Assembly (NCBI GenBank): GCA_002718735.1
Contig: PBFR01000032.1
Location: 1 to 46,234, forward strand
Source of the DNA: Halobacteriovoraceae bacterium
GTDB taxonomy: Bacteria > Bdellovibrionota > Bacteriovoracia > Bacteriovoracales > Bacteriovoracaceae
Reading direction: 5' to 3'
DNA: 46,234 nucleotides
Below are positions 8,057 to 17,820 of this stretch, one piece after another; the first letter of the stretch is position 1, and each line of letters begins with the position of its first letter. The notes beneath the pieces are model-generated. The model was not told the DNA's origin. It was given only the letters and a program-made list of their open reading frames with translations, and did not search any database. Both the position numbers and the translations under genes were made by a program.

Positions 8057-8392
8057 ATGAGTTCAAAAAATGAAATCTGCGCAATAATTGAGGAAGGTTG
8101 CCGCTTTGAAGGCAACCTTTCATTTAATGGAATAGTTAGGATCTCCGGGGTAGTAACGGGAAGTATATTTTCAAACGATACTCTTGTTGTTTCCGAAGGT
8201 GCTGTTATCAATGCAGACATCAATGCAAGCGTAATACTTATCTCTGGCACTGTTAAAGGTAACATTAAGGCTACTTCTAGGGTAGAAATAAGAAAACCTG
8301 CCAGATTCGAGGGAACTGTAACTTCACCAAGTCTTATAGTTGAAGAGGGAGTTATCTTTCATGGAATTACTAAAATGAAGGATAAAAAATAA
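8057..8392 (+). CDS. Bactofilin (DUF583 family)
   Basis: Small 111-residue polymer-forming cytoskeletal protein. The core shows the short repeating glycine/valine pattern of a right-handed beta helix: RFEGNLSFNG, VTGSIFSNDTLVV, INADINASVILI, VKGNIKATSRVEI, FEGTVTSPSLIVEEG. Flanking tails are short, as in minimal bactofilins. It starts at an ATG with a GGGAGAG ribosome-binding site 30 bases after parB. In myxobacteria, bactofilin scaffolds are known to position ParABS components, so the location directly behind parB suggests a similar role here (inference). A 9-bp stem-loop lies in its early codons. The bactofilin assignment itself is firm. Confidence 0.9.
   Translation: MSSKNEICAIIEEGCRFEGNLSFNGIVRISGVVTGSIFSNDTLVVSEGAVINADINASVILISGTVKGNIKATSRVEIRKPARFEGTVTSPSLIVEEGVIFHGITKMKDKK
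8094..8119 (+). other. Inverted repeat in early bactofilin codons
   Basis: AAGGTTGCC (8094-8102) and GGCAACCTT (8111-8119) form a perfect 9-bp stem around an 8-base loop, beginning 37 bases into the bactofilin gene. No U-tract follows, so it is not an intrinsic terminator. It could shape translation or mRNA stability between the par and atp genes, or be chance. Confidence 0.45.
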
Positions 8393-8399
8393 GAACTTC

Positions 8400-8430
8400 T
8401 TGACTAATTTTCTGGTTCAGAATATTCAAT
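8400..8430 (+). promoter_or_regulatory. Weak candidate promoter for atp genes
   Basis: In the 75-base gap between the bactofilin and the first atp gene, TTGACT (8400-8405) resembles a -35 box. TTCAAT (8425-8430) at 19 bases, or TATTCA (8423-8428) at 17 bases, would be the -10. The -10 match is poor. The gap is the longest within the par-atp block, so a promoter here is plausible. Confidence 0.3.
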
Positions 8431-8467
8431 AACACTGTCAAAAACTAAATTTCATTAAGGTACTTTT

Positions 8468-8914
8468 ATGGACGCGTTTGTCGCTATTTTCCAACAACTT
8501 GGAGCAAATGAATCACTCGTTTATCAATTTGTAATTTTTGTCATCGTTTTTCTGATTGCAAAGTTTGGTTTTTTTAACCACCTACAAAAGATGCTAGATA
8601 CGAGAGAAGAAAAAACTGTAAAACTCGAAAGTAATGCTGAAGCTAAATTTGAAGAAATTAATAAGCTATCTGCTGAGTACAAGGACAAAATCCAAACGGC
8701 CAACAAAGAGGCGAAAGCAAAAGTGGATGCTGGAAAAATGGATATCGTTAAAACGGAAGAGGCTCGTTACCGTCAACATGAAAATGAAGTGAACGAATAC
8801 GTTGAATCCTCTCGCTCCGTAGTTCAAAAAGAAGTTCAGGCAAAAAGAGAAGAGGTTATGAGCGAAGCTGAGCAATTGGCAAATACACTTGTTCAAAAAA
8901 TAACTAAAGGATAA
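8468..8914 (+). CDS. ATP synthase Fo subunit b' (b-type)
   Basis: 148-residue stalk subunit that links Fo to F1. One membrane helix lies near the N-terminus (about 18-36, VYQFVIFVIVFLIAKFGFF), followed by a long charged coiled-coil rich in E, K and A to the C-terminus, which is the b-subunit plan. A second, different b-type subunit follows two bases downstream, so the peripheral stalk is probably a b/b' heterodimer, as in several bacterial groups. Which of the two deserves the name atpF cannot be told from sequence alone. The ribosome-binding site is AAGG upstream of the ATG. It opens the atp operon. Confidence 0.88.
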   Translation: MDAFVAIFQQLGANESLVYQFVIFVIVFLIAKFGFFNHLQKMLDTREEKTVKLESNAEAKFEEINKLSAEYKDKIQTANKEAKAKVDAGKMDIVKTEEARYRQHENEVNEYVESSRSVVQKEVQAKREEVMSEAEQLANTLVQKITKG

Positions 8915-8916
8915 AA

Positions 8917-9450
8917 ATGAAGTTGTTCTTACTTACAGGCTTATTGATGGCAAACAATATGGTTTTTGCTGCTGGCAAGGGCACTGGATCCCCAGCGGAT
9001 TTAATACCAGCATTTATTAATCTTTTTATTTTGTTGAGCTTTTTAATTTGGATCCTAAAAAAGCCCGCACAGAACTACTACAGAGAAAAATCTGATGGGG
9101 TTAAAAACTTACTTGAGAGGGCAAGTGTAAAAGCTAAAGAATCTCAAATGATGATGGATGCGCAAAAGAAGAAAATTGATAATGTTGCTGAGGAAATAGA
9201 TACGATCTTTTTGGACGCTGACAAGTCTATCACTAAGTTTGAAACTGACTATAAAAATGAAGTTTCTGAAAGAATAGAAAAAATGAAACAAGATGCAGCT
9301 GCAAAAATCGAAGCAGAGAAAAAACAAGCATTTAATAAATTGAATAATAACTTTTTAGATGAAGTGATTGGTAAAGCGAAAACTTATATTAAAGGTAATC
9401 CTGAACTTGCTTCAAAAGCAACTGATAGCGCTTTAGAGGGGCTTAAGTAA
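8917..9450 (+). CDS. atpF: ATP synthase Fo subunit b
   Basis: 177-residue b-type stalk subunit. It starts with a hydrophobic, signal-peptide-like stretch (residues 1-18, ending VFAAG), has a membrane helix at about 31-47 (FINLFILLSFLIWIL), and then a long charged coiled coil. The cleavable-looking leader ahead of the membrane helix is seen in some delta-proteobacterial-type b subunits and absent from the b' protein before it. The AAAGGA ribosome-binding site is within the end of the preceding gene. The TAA stop overlaps the atpH ATG (TAATG). Confidence 0.88.
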   Translation: MKLFLLTGLLMANNMVFAAGKGTGSPADLIPAFINLFILLSFLIWILKKPAQNYYREKSDGVKNLLERASVKAKESQMMMDAQKKKIDNVAEEIDTIFLDADKSITKFETDYKNEVSERIEKMKQDAAAKIEAEKKQAFNKLNNNFLDEVIGKAKTYIKGNPELASKATDSALEGLK

Positions 9451-9992
9451 TGAAAGAACAAAATATCTCAAAGGTATATGCTGACTCATTTTTAGAGCTA
9501 GGCAAAGAAAACAATATTGATATCGCTGAAGAAATGACTAAGTTAACTGAAGTCATCAATACCTCTAATGAGCTTGAAAACCTCTTATTCTTGGATGTTT
9601 TCACCATCGAAGAGAAAACATTGGTATTTGAAGATATTTCTAAAAAAATCGGCCTGTCTAACTTATTAGTTTCAGCTGTGAAGTATCTAATAGATCAAAA
9701 AAGAATTGGTCTTTTCCCGCTGATCTTTAAAGAGGTCATTGTCAGGGACGATATGGAAAAAGGCTTTTTAAGAGGGGAAATTTTAGGCTCTGAGAGTGAT
9801 CTTTCCGAAGGCCATAAAGAAAAATTGTTAGCTTCAATTAAAAAATACATTGGTGATAAAAAACCAATTTTAACATATAAGCAATCAGATGAAGTAACTG
9901 CAGGATATAAGGTGAAAATCGAGGATCTCCAATTAGATGCTTCTCTAGACAATCAATTAAAGCATTTCAAAGAATCAATTATAGGTGAATAA
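9450..9992 (+). CDS. atpH: ATP synthase F1 subunit delta
   Basis: 180-residue soluble subunit joining the b/b' stalk to the top of the alpha/beta hexamer. The N-terminal helical bundle (SKVYADSFLELGKE) and the C-terminal domain with GEILGSESDLSEGHKEKL and EVTAGYKVKIEDLQLDAS match the OSCP/delta family, including the terminal pattern D.S....L. Length is typical. It overlaps atpF by one base and is followed by atpA after 18 bases, the standard order. Sequence is diverged, as is usual for delta, so context supports the call. Confidence 0.92.
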   Translation: MKEQNISKVYADSFLELGKENNIDIAEEMTKLTEVINTSNELENLLFLDVFTIEEKTLVFEDISKKIGLSNLLVSAVKYLIDQKRIGLFPLIFKEVIVRDDMEKGFLRGEILGSESDLSEGHKEKLLASIKKYIGDKKPILTYKQSDEVTAGYKVKIEDLQLDASLDNQLKHFKESIIGE

Positions 9993-10010
9993 CTAATAAA
10001 GGAAAAATGA

Positions 10011-11522
10011 ATGAGCACGACAATGAGACCTGAAGAAATTACGGGAATAATTAAGGACAGAATCGCGAATTTCGAATCAAGACTTAATGTAAGCGAAGTT
10101 GGTACAGTCCTTACCATTGGTGACGGTGTTGCCAGAGTTTTTGGGCTTAAAAATGTTTTGGCCGGCGAACTTGTAGAGTTTGAAAACGGTGTTAAAGGAA
10201 TGGTTTTGAACCTAGAGACCAACAACGTTGGTATCGCAGTTCTTGGTGATTTCTCTGAGATTAAAGAGGGTTCAACTGTTAAAAGAACTGAAAAAATCGT
10301 TCAGGTTCCAGTTGGAGACGCTTTACTGGGTAGAGTAGTAAATTCAATCGGTGAGCCAATTGATGGTCAGGGCGAGCTTAAAACAAATGAATTTAGAAAT
10401 ATTGAAATTAAAGCTCCTGGTATCATTCAAAGAAAACCGGTACATGAACCAATGCAAACAGGTATTAAAGCAATCGACTCTATGATTCCAATTGGTAGAG
10501 GACAAAGAGAGCTTATCATTGGTGATAGAAAAACTGGTAAAACAGCCGTTGCAATTGATACAATCATCAACCAGAAAGGAAAAGATGTTGTATGTATTTA
10601 CGTAGCAATTGGTCAAAAACAATCAACTGTTAGGCAAGTATACCAAAAGCTTAAAGAAGCTGGTGCACTTGATTATACAATCATCGTTTCAGCTACTGCG
10701 TCTCAATCAGCACCTCTTCAATATATTGCGCCATACTCTGGTTGTACTATGGGTGAGTTCTATAGAGATAGTGGTAAACACGCTTTGATCGTTTATGATG
10801 ATCTTACAAAGCAATCGCAAGCATATAGGCAATTGTCTTTATTGCTTAGAAGACCTCCTGGACGTGAAGCTTTCCCAGGAGATGTATTCTATGTTCACTC
10901 AAGACTACTTGAGAGAGCTGCAAAAATGAGTGACGAGCAAGGTGCAGGATCCCTAACAGCACTACCTGTAATTGAAACTCAGGAAGGCGATGTTTCGGCA
11001 TATATTCCAACCAACGTTATTTCAATCACTGATGGTCAAATCTATCTAGAGTCTGATTTGTTTAATGCTGGTGTAAGACCAGCTGTGAACGTAGGTATCT
11101 CAGTATCAAGGGTTGGTGGGTCTGCTCAAATTAAAGCTATGAAAAAAGTTTCAGGTACTTTAAGACTTGACCTTGCACAGTATAGAGAACTCGCAGCTTT
11201 TTCTCAGTTTGCATCAGACTTGGATGAAGCTACAAGAAGACAATTGGAAAGAGGTGAGAGACTCGTAGAGCTTTTAAAGCAACAACAATATAGTCCTATG
11301 GGTGTAGAAGATCAGGTTATTTCTATCTATGCAGCTACAAAAGGCTACTTTGATAGTGTTGAAAAAGCAAAAGTTCAAGAAGCTGAAAAAGGTTTACTAG
11401 AATTTATAGCAACCAAGCACTCTGCAGTTAGAGATTCAATTAGAGAAGCAAAGCAAATAACTGCTGAAAACGAAGCGAAACTAAACGAAGCGATTCAAAG
11501 CTTTATCTCGACAAATTATTAA
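10011..11522 (+). CDS. atpA: ATP synthase F1 subunit alpha
   Basis: 503-residue non-catalytic nucleotide-binding subunit of the F1 head. The P-loop GDRKTGKT is at 171-178, and the family signature [14 protein letters not shown] is clear. Length and organisation (beta-barrel, nucleotide-binding domain, C-terminal helical bundle) are standard. The ATG at 10011 follows an AAAGGA ribosome-binding site; another ATG five bases earlier is out of frame and soon stops. It sits between delta and gamma as expected. Confidence 0.98.
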   Translation: MSTTMRPEEITGIIKDRIANFESRLNVSEVGTVLTIGDGVARVFGLKNVLAGELVEFENGVKGMVLNLETNNVGIAVLGDFSEIKEGSTVKRTEKIVQVPVGDALLGRVVNSIGEPIDGQGELKTNEFRNIEIKAPGIIQRKPVHEPMQTGIKAIDSMIPIGRGQRELIIGDRKTGKTAVAIDTIINQKGKDVVCIYVAIGQKQSTVRQVYQKLKEAGALDYTIIVSATASQSAPLQYIAPYSGCTMGEFYRDSGKHALIVYDDLTKQSQAYRQLSLLLRRPPGREAFPGDVFYVHSRLLERAAKMSDEQGAGSLTALPVIETQEGDVSAYIPTNVISITDGQIYLESDLFNAGVRPAVNVGISVSRVGGSAQIKAMKKVSGTLRLDLAQYRELAAFSQFASDLDEATRRQLERGERLVELLKQQQYSPMGVEDQVISIYAATKGYFDSVEKAKVQEAEKGLLEFIATKHSAVRDSIREAKQITAENEAKLNEAIQSFISTNY

Positions 11523-11537
11523 TAAGTAGAGGCTTAA

Positions 11538-12410
11538 ATGGCGAATATAAAAGAATTAAAGAAGCGAATTAAGAGTACTAAAAGTACTCTTAAGATCACA
11601 AGCGCCATGAAACTTGTGTCCGCCGCAAAACTTGCAAAAGCTCAGGCTAGGATCCAAGGTTTTAAACCATATTCAAACGAATTGGATAAAACTGTTAGAA
11701 CTGCGTCAGCATTGGCGAAAGATTATAGCCATGAGTTTTTAAAGGAATCTGACTCTAAGAATGCTGCTATACTTATAGTATCTTCAGAGAAAGGTCTGTG
11801 TGGCGGCTACAACTCTCAACTCTTTAAGCAGGTTAAAAACTTCATTTCAGAAAATAAAGATATGAACTTTAAGTTTTATTTTATTGGAAGAAAAGTTAAG
11901 GAGCTGCTTTCAAGAGAAGGCGTTAGTGAGGAGAAGTCTTTCTCCTTTGCAAAAGCTGAACCGGAATTTGAAGAAGTTAAAAAAGTCTCTAAAGAACTTG
12001 CAAACCTTTTTGTAAGTGGACAAGTTGGTAAGCTATTCATTGCTTATAACTCTTTCCTCTCTGCGATTGAATTTGAGTCTCGAGTATCACAGGTACTTCC
12101 TATGACCGTATCAGATGAAGAGAAGGAAAAGTTGGCTGAAGAGTTTCCAGTAGACTTTAAATACGAGCCGAGTGCAGAAGTTATCCTGGATAACTTAGTG
12201 CCAGAGGTTTTTAACACTACTGTTTTCACAAGCATTTTGGATGCGGTTGCGGCTGAGCATGGCTCAAGAATGACAGCAATGGATAATGCGACAACAAACA
12301 GTAAAGATATGATTAGAAATTTAACATTAACAGCTAATAAATTGAGACAAGCGGCCATTACAACGGAATTAACAGAAATCGTTTCTGGCGCTGAATCTCT
12401 AAACTCTTAA
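11538..12410 (+). CDS. atpG: ATP synthase F1 subunit gamma
   Basis: 290-residue central rotor shaft of F1. The N-terminal helix MANIKELKKRIKSTKSTL followed by ITSAMKLVSAAKL is characteristic, as is the central SSEKGLCGGYNSQL motif. The C-terminal helix has SRMTAMDNATTNSKDMI and ITTELTEIVSGAE, the conserved region that inserts into the alpha/beta ring. Length is standard. The AGAGG ribosome-binding site lies 5' of the ATG, and atpD follows 12 bases downstream. Confidence 0.97.
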   Translation: MANIKELKKRIKSTKSTLKITSAMKLVSAAKLAKAQARIQGFKPYSNELDKTVRTASALAKDYSHEFLKESDSKNAAILIVSSEKGLCGGYNSQLFKQVKNFISENKDMNFKFYFIGRKVKELLSREGVSEEKSFSFAKAEPEFEEVKKVSKELANLFVSGQVGKLFIAYNSFLSAIEFESRVSQVLPMTVSDEEKEKLAEEFPVDFKYEPSAEVILDNLVPEVFNTTVFTSILDAVAAEHGSRMTAMDNATTNSKDMIRNLTLTANKLRQAAITTELTEIVSGAESLNS

Positions 12411-13832
<1,422 letters not shown>

Positions 13833-13841
13833 GGAAACTAC

Positions 13842-14255
13842 ATGAGTAACTATAATGTAGACATTTTTACACCAAATGGGGTTGTTGTTCACAACCTTGC
13901 AGCAGATGAACTTTACGTACCTACGAAAGCAGGCGAGATTAATGTTCTGAAGGACCATACCCATTTGATAACAGAACTAAGTTCAGGAATGCTCACAGCA
14001 AAATCCTCCTCTGGAGACAGACACTTTGCTGTCCATTCTGGATTATGCAAGATTTTGGGAAATAAAGTTACTATCCTATCTTCAACTTCTGAAAAAGCAG
14101 AAGAAATAGATGTTGAGAGGGCAAAAGCTGCAAAGGCTAAGGCCGAATCGAGGTTAAATGATTTTGATTCCTTAACCGATGTAGATTACATTAAGTTTAA
14201 GCGAAAGCTGGAAAGGGCCAATGTAAGACTAAAATTAGCAGAACTTAATAAGTAA
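13842..14255 (+). CDS. atpC: ATP synthase F1 subunit epsilon
   Basis: 137-residue subunit of the central stalk and regulator of ATP hydrolysis. The N-terminal beta-sandwich begins YNVDIFTPNGVV and contains the GEINVLKDHTHLITEL motif typical of epsilon. A C-terminal pair of alpha helices (about 88-137, AEEIDVERAKAAKAKAESRL) forms the inhibitory arm. It has an AAGGA ribosome-binding site and is the last gene of the operon, followed five bases later by a strong terminator. Confidence 0.95.
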   Translation: MSNYNVDIFTPNGVVVHNLAADELYVPTKAGEINVLKDHTHLITELSSGMLTAKSSSGDRHFAVHSGLCKILGNKVTILSSTSEKAEEIDVERAKAAKAKAESRLNDFDSLTDVDYIKFKRKLERANVRLKLAELNK

Positions 14256-14259
14256 AACG

Positions 14260-14289
14260 AAAACGGCTCCGAAAGGAGCCGTTTTTTTT
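14260..14289 (+). terminator. Intrinsic terminator after atpC
   Basis: Stem AAAACGGCTCC (14260-14270), tetraloop GAAA, and GGAGCCGTTTT (14275-14285) make an 11-bp perfect stem. A run of eight T (14282-14289) overlaps the distal arm. It starts five bases after the atpC stop and should end the ATP synthase transcript. Confidence 0.93.
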
Positions 14290-14308
14290 GGTCCTATAGG
14301 ACCAAAAA
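14285..14308. other. Second hairpin overlapping the terminator T-tract
   Basis: TTTTTGGTCC (14285-14294), loop TATA and GGACCAAAAA (14299-14308) form a perfect 10-bp stem. Its 5' arm includes the last T residues of the atpC terminator, so the two hairpins compete for those bases. It lies in the 173-base gap before the next gene; the rest of that gap shows a TTGACT at 14311 but no convincing -10 box. Confidence 0.6.
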
Positions 14309-14428
14309 CTTTGACTGGCCATTAAAAACCCTACTGAATATTCACAAAATGAGCTTGGCTAATCACAAACTGCCCTAAACTCCTTTGCCTGGGTTTAAAA
14401 ATTCTAGAAATCTTTTAAACTGATATTA

Positions 14429-16444
14429 ATGGTAAAAGTATTAATTTCAGTTCTCACATTCACCGTGCTTACAGTGACTGCAACTCAAAGGTTGTTGGAT
14501 AATGCTTTTACACCTGTTAATTCCGGGTTTAATCCAAAGGTTGTTTTAAGAAATTTAGTGGTTACTAAGTCTAGCATTCCAGAGTTTGAAGTTGCTGAAC
14601 TATCAGAGAAAGACTTCATACCTACTTTTGCAAATGATGCATTATTAGAAGATGAGCAACCTGTAGAGTTCCTAAGTTTAAGCAAGTCTATTAAAATGGA
14701 TAATATCCAAGCTGAGCGTGCAGATTTAGACAATAGATTGATCATCAAAAAAATGCCTACACAAATAAATGGGGCTGAACCAATTGTGTTGAGTGGTTAT
14801 AACACTCTCAGAAAAATCAAATTCAACAACCTTGTGGCGAACTTCAAACCTCTTAAAGTTGATCTTATAAGAAGTGGTTCTGTGGTAGCTGAAGCAAAAA
14901 AGAAAAAAGATTCAATAACAACCAAAAATGTTGATAAGTCTATTAATGTAAATTTGGACAGAATTTCTACGGCACTATCTGCCACTGAAAAGTCTAACCA
15001 AAAAGAAAAGCTTAACGTGAATATCGACAAAGGAAATTCTTCCAAAGACGAGTTAGTGTTTTTTGACTACTCAAATTCACCAGATGAAAAATCAAAAACG
15101 AAAGTTTCAAATTCGCTGGTCGGACAATCAATTCCGATACCAAATAAAGGCGGAGCAAGGGACGAGGTTTTAGGAAAGATTCTAAAAGATATGGGTGAAA
15201 AGTTCAAAAAAGATGCAGGCACTAATGTCTCTATGAATGGCCCTTCTAAAATAAAAGTAAAAGCACCTGTACAAGAAAGTTATGGACTAAATGGTGCGAG
15301 ATCAAGTTTAAGAGTGGCTACTCATGGGTACTCGTTAACAAGTCGTAAGAGCCAAGATATTAGTGACTTTGATATTCGATTTGCAGATAATGCTGACGCA
15401 ATTGCACATTCAGGGTCCGATGGAAGCGTGCTGATAGAGTCTAATTTAAATAGTGAGTACTCAGTTAGAAGAGCTGTCTTATTTAGTCATGGCTATTTAC
15501 CAGTAAGTGTAGACCTTGTGCTCGAGCAAGGAAATGTAAACTTAGGAATTCCCACGATATCTAAAACTTCATTTAATAAAGTATTGGAGGAAAAAGGTCT
15601 CAGAGGATTGGGCTCACACGCTTTAATTGAATTGGATGAGCTAACTGAAGATGCAGACTTTGATGTTTCTACTGGTTATGAGTTAAAGTTATTTTTGGAT
15701 AGAAATTTGAATATTGTAAACAGGGGAGACTCGGAATACGCATTTATTCTTTTTATAGGTGTTGAGCCAGGAAATCGCATTTTAAGTTTTAAGACTTACA
15801 AAAATGAAATAACGAGTAAGATTGTTCATCTTGTGGAAGATGAGCTTTACTTTGATTTCAATTTTTACCACAGAATAAAAAATGATAAATTTGCACTCTT
15901 TGAAGACAACCTTTTGTCACAAGAAAGTGGTGTATTGAGCCTTGATGAAAATCAGATTACCGACTTGGGATATGAGTCAAATATCACTAAAAAGACAGTA
16001 AATGAATTCTCCATCGATAAGGCACTTTACTCCATAGGTACTAGAAAATACTTTGAGCTAAAACACCAAGGTGAAAGTATTTTTATTGGTAGATGGAACA
16101 ATTACAAAATTAATGTTCCTAGTGAAAGTTACAAGAGATTTGCTCTTGGAAGCTTTGATTTTGACTCTCTAAATGGACACTGTATGGTCCAGATAAATCT
16201 CTCTAAACAAGCTAAAGCTATGTCTTTTAATGGTTCAAGTTTCCGTGGCAGTATGAGTGTTGAACAAAGAGTTTTAGATACTGATGGGATATTTTATAGA
16301 GACTTGAGTAATCAATCTAAGAAGATATTTCTGATGGGTGAAGAACAAGGTGTTATAAATGTTGAAATCACCTATGTTGATAATACTGTAGATTACTTAC
16401 AATCCTTTTGTTCTCAGTCTAACTACTTGGTGGAACAACTTTAA
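14429..16444 (+). CDS. Large exported or membrane-anchored protein of unknown function
   Basis: 671-residue protein I do not recognise. Residues 3-19 form a hydrophobic N-terminal segment (signal peptide or anchor). Residues about 150-280 are lysine/serine/asparagine-rich and probably disordered. From about 300 the sequence looks like beta-sandwich domains; the stretch SDGSVLIESNL...LFSHGYLPVSVDLVL (about 329-367) resembles carboxypeptidase-regulatory-like folds in pattern only. Two Cys lie in the C-terminal half (GHCMV and SFCSQ). The ATG has no clear Shine-Dalgarno. It stands alone after the atp terminator and its end overlaps the convergent lytic transglycosylase gene by four bases. It is probably periplasmic or surface-exposed; function unknown. 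Confidence 0.8.
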   Translation: MVKVLISVLTFTVLTVTATQRLLDNAFTPVNSGFNPKVVLRNLVVTKSSIPEFEVAELSEKDFIPTFANDALLEDEQPVEFLSLSKSIKMDNIQAERADLDNRLIIKKMPTQINGAEPIVLSGYNTLRKIKFNNLVANFKPLKVDLIRSGSVVAEAKKKKDSITTKNVDKSINVNLDRISTALSATEKSNQKEKLNVNIDKGNSSKDELVFFDYSNSPDEKSKTKVSNSLVGQSIPIPNKGGARDEVLGKILKDMGEKFKKDAGTNVSMNGPSKIKVKAPVQESYGLNGARSSLRVATHGYSLTSRKSQDISDFDIRFADNADAIAHSGSDGSVLIESNLNSEYSVRRAVLFSHGYLPVSVDLVLEQGNVNLGIPTISKTSFNKVLEEKGLRGLGSHALIELDELTEDADFDVSTGYELKLFLDRNLNIVNRGDSEYAFILFIGVEPGNRILSFKTYKNEITSKIVHLVEDELYFDFNFYHRIKNDKFALFEDNLLSQESGVLSLDENQITDLGYESNITKKTVNEFSIDKALYSIGTRKYFELKHQGESIFIGRWNNYKINVPSESYKRFALGSFDFDSLNGHCMVQINLSKQAKAMSFNGSSFRGSMSVEQRVLDTDGIFYRDLSNQSKKIFLMGEEQGVINVEITYVDNTVDYLQSFCSQSNYLVEQL

Positions 16445-17820
16445 TTCTTACATTTTTGTCTACGGTTTAGCTTATAGAAGTTTTTAGGATAATAGCTTCT
16501 GAGTTCTTTGTCTGATAGTTTCCTGTATTTACGATCTGTTAATTGCAAGTCGCTGACTACTATCTTATTGCGTTTATATGTAGGGTTTTTATATATGAAG
16601 TGGGCGTTAAGTCGATCAATCTTAGGACTACTTTTCTTTAGTAGATTAAAAAAAGTTTTAGGCCTAACCTTGCATTTGGTTAGGTAGACTCCAATATCGT
16701 TTTTGAAAGAGTTTGTCTCTTTTAAGTAGCCTTTCAATGGAAAAATAAGATCTTTATAAGCAAGAGTATAAACCATCGCCAAAAATTCGGAATAATAATT
16801 TTTAGATGCAAAGCCAACATTTGCGTGTTTATAATTCTCCATTATGTAAGACAATGTCGCTTTTTCTTTAAATTTACGTCTTGCCTTAACTAAATGAGAA
16901 GTTCCAAAATTGTAGGCGGGTACAGCAAGATCCCAACGTTTAAGAATCTGTTTGTTCTGTTTTAGAAGATGAAGTGCTGCGAGTGTACTAATTATTGGAT
17001 TGTTTCGGTAATCGATATACTTAGTCCTCCTAGGCATAAATGCTGCTGATGTTCTTGGCATAAACTGCCAAACCCCTGCCGCACCGGCATATGACTTAGC
17101 CTTTAGGTTAAAACTAGATTCGACAAATGCAATACCCAGTAGTTCTTTAGGCATCTTAAAATTTTTAAACTGCTTTTCGAGAAAAGGAAGATAAGGCAAT
17201 GAGCGCAGCACACCATAAAATACCATATCTCTTTGTCCTGTTTGTGTTCTGATTGTGGTCGACAGAGATTTAAAAAAGACTTTTTTTTCACTAGGTGATT
17301 TAGGTATTTTCAAATTTGAATTCTCAATAGATTTCAAAACGGACTTTTCATCGGCTCTTAATATTGATTTTGGCAGGTGTAATCTTTTAAGTATGGTTTT
17401 TATGTCTTTTGCTCTTTCAAGAGACAGGTCTGCTTGAAGCTTAGACTTTGCAAATTTATTAATTTTTGAAGAATGAAGCGGGCCAAAATCCATAATGTTG
17501 TAAACAAGAGATAATTCATTTTTATCGTGAATTATAACTTGTTGACTTGTGTATTGGGTATAGACGGAAAACCAAAAATGGGTCGAATCTTTGAAGTACT
17601 TTGGGATATTAAAGTCTTTATGAATGAGATTTTTTTCATCATTAAGTATCACTTTTAAGAGATCTTTCTTGATTGCAGATGCTGCACCGTTGACCGGAGA
17701 GATTATAGCATTATTTAAGATAGCCTCTTCTATTTCGATAACTTCACTTTTGAATGTTTCAGGTGGGGCAAAAGGAAAAGCGTAGAAACTTAACCAGAAC
17801 AAAAAAATAAAAAACTTCAT
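16441..17820 (-). CDS. Lytic transglycosylase, SLT/MltD-like
   Basis: 459-residue exported peptidoglycan-cleaving enzyme. Residues 1-17 are a signal peptide (FFIFLFWLSFYAFPFA). The SLT (GH23) domain covers about 222-345: catalytic glutamate E234 in AFVESSFN, then GAAGVWQFMP (246-255) and AYNFG (302-306), all hallmarks of the family. The first 200 residues and the C-terminal 120 are not recognised; no convincing LysM repeat is seen, unlike MltD. It overlaps the patatin-like gene by four bases and is downstream of it, so the two are likely cotranscribed. It could remodel the cell's own wall or, in a predator, prey wall. Confidence 0.88.
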   Translation of the reverse strand: MKFFIFLFWLSFYAFPFAPPETFKSEVIEIEEAILNNAIISPVNGAASAIKKDLLKVILNDEKNLIHKDFNIPKYFKDSTHFWFSVYTQYTSQQVIIHDKNELSLVYNIMDFGPLHSSKINKFAKSKLQADLSLERAKDIKTILKRLHLPKSILRADEKSVLKSIENSNLKIPKSPSEKKVFFKSLSTTIRTQTGQRDMVFYGVLRSLPYLPFLEKQFKNFKMPKELLGIAFVESSFNLKAKSYAGAAGVWQFMPRTSAAFMPRRTKYIDYRNNPIISTLAALHLLKQNKQILKRWDLAVPAYNFGTSHLVKARRKFKEKATLSYIMENYKHANVGFASKNYYSEFLAMVYTLAYKDLIFPLKGYLKETNSFKNDIGVYLTKCKVRPKTFFNLLKKSSPKIDRLNAHFIYKNPTYKRNKIVVSDLQLTDRKYRKLSDKELRSYYPKNFYKLNRRQKCKN

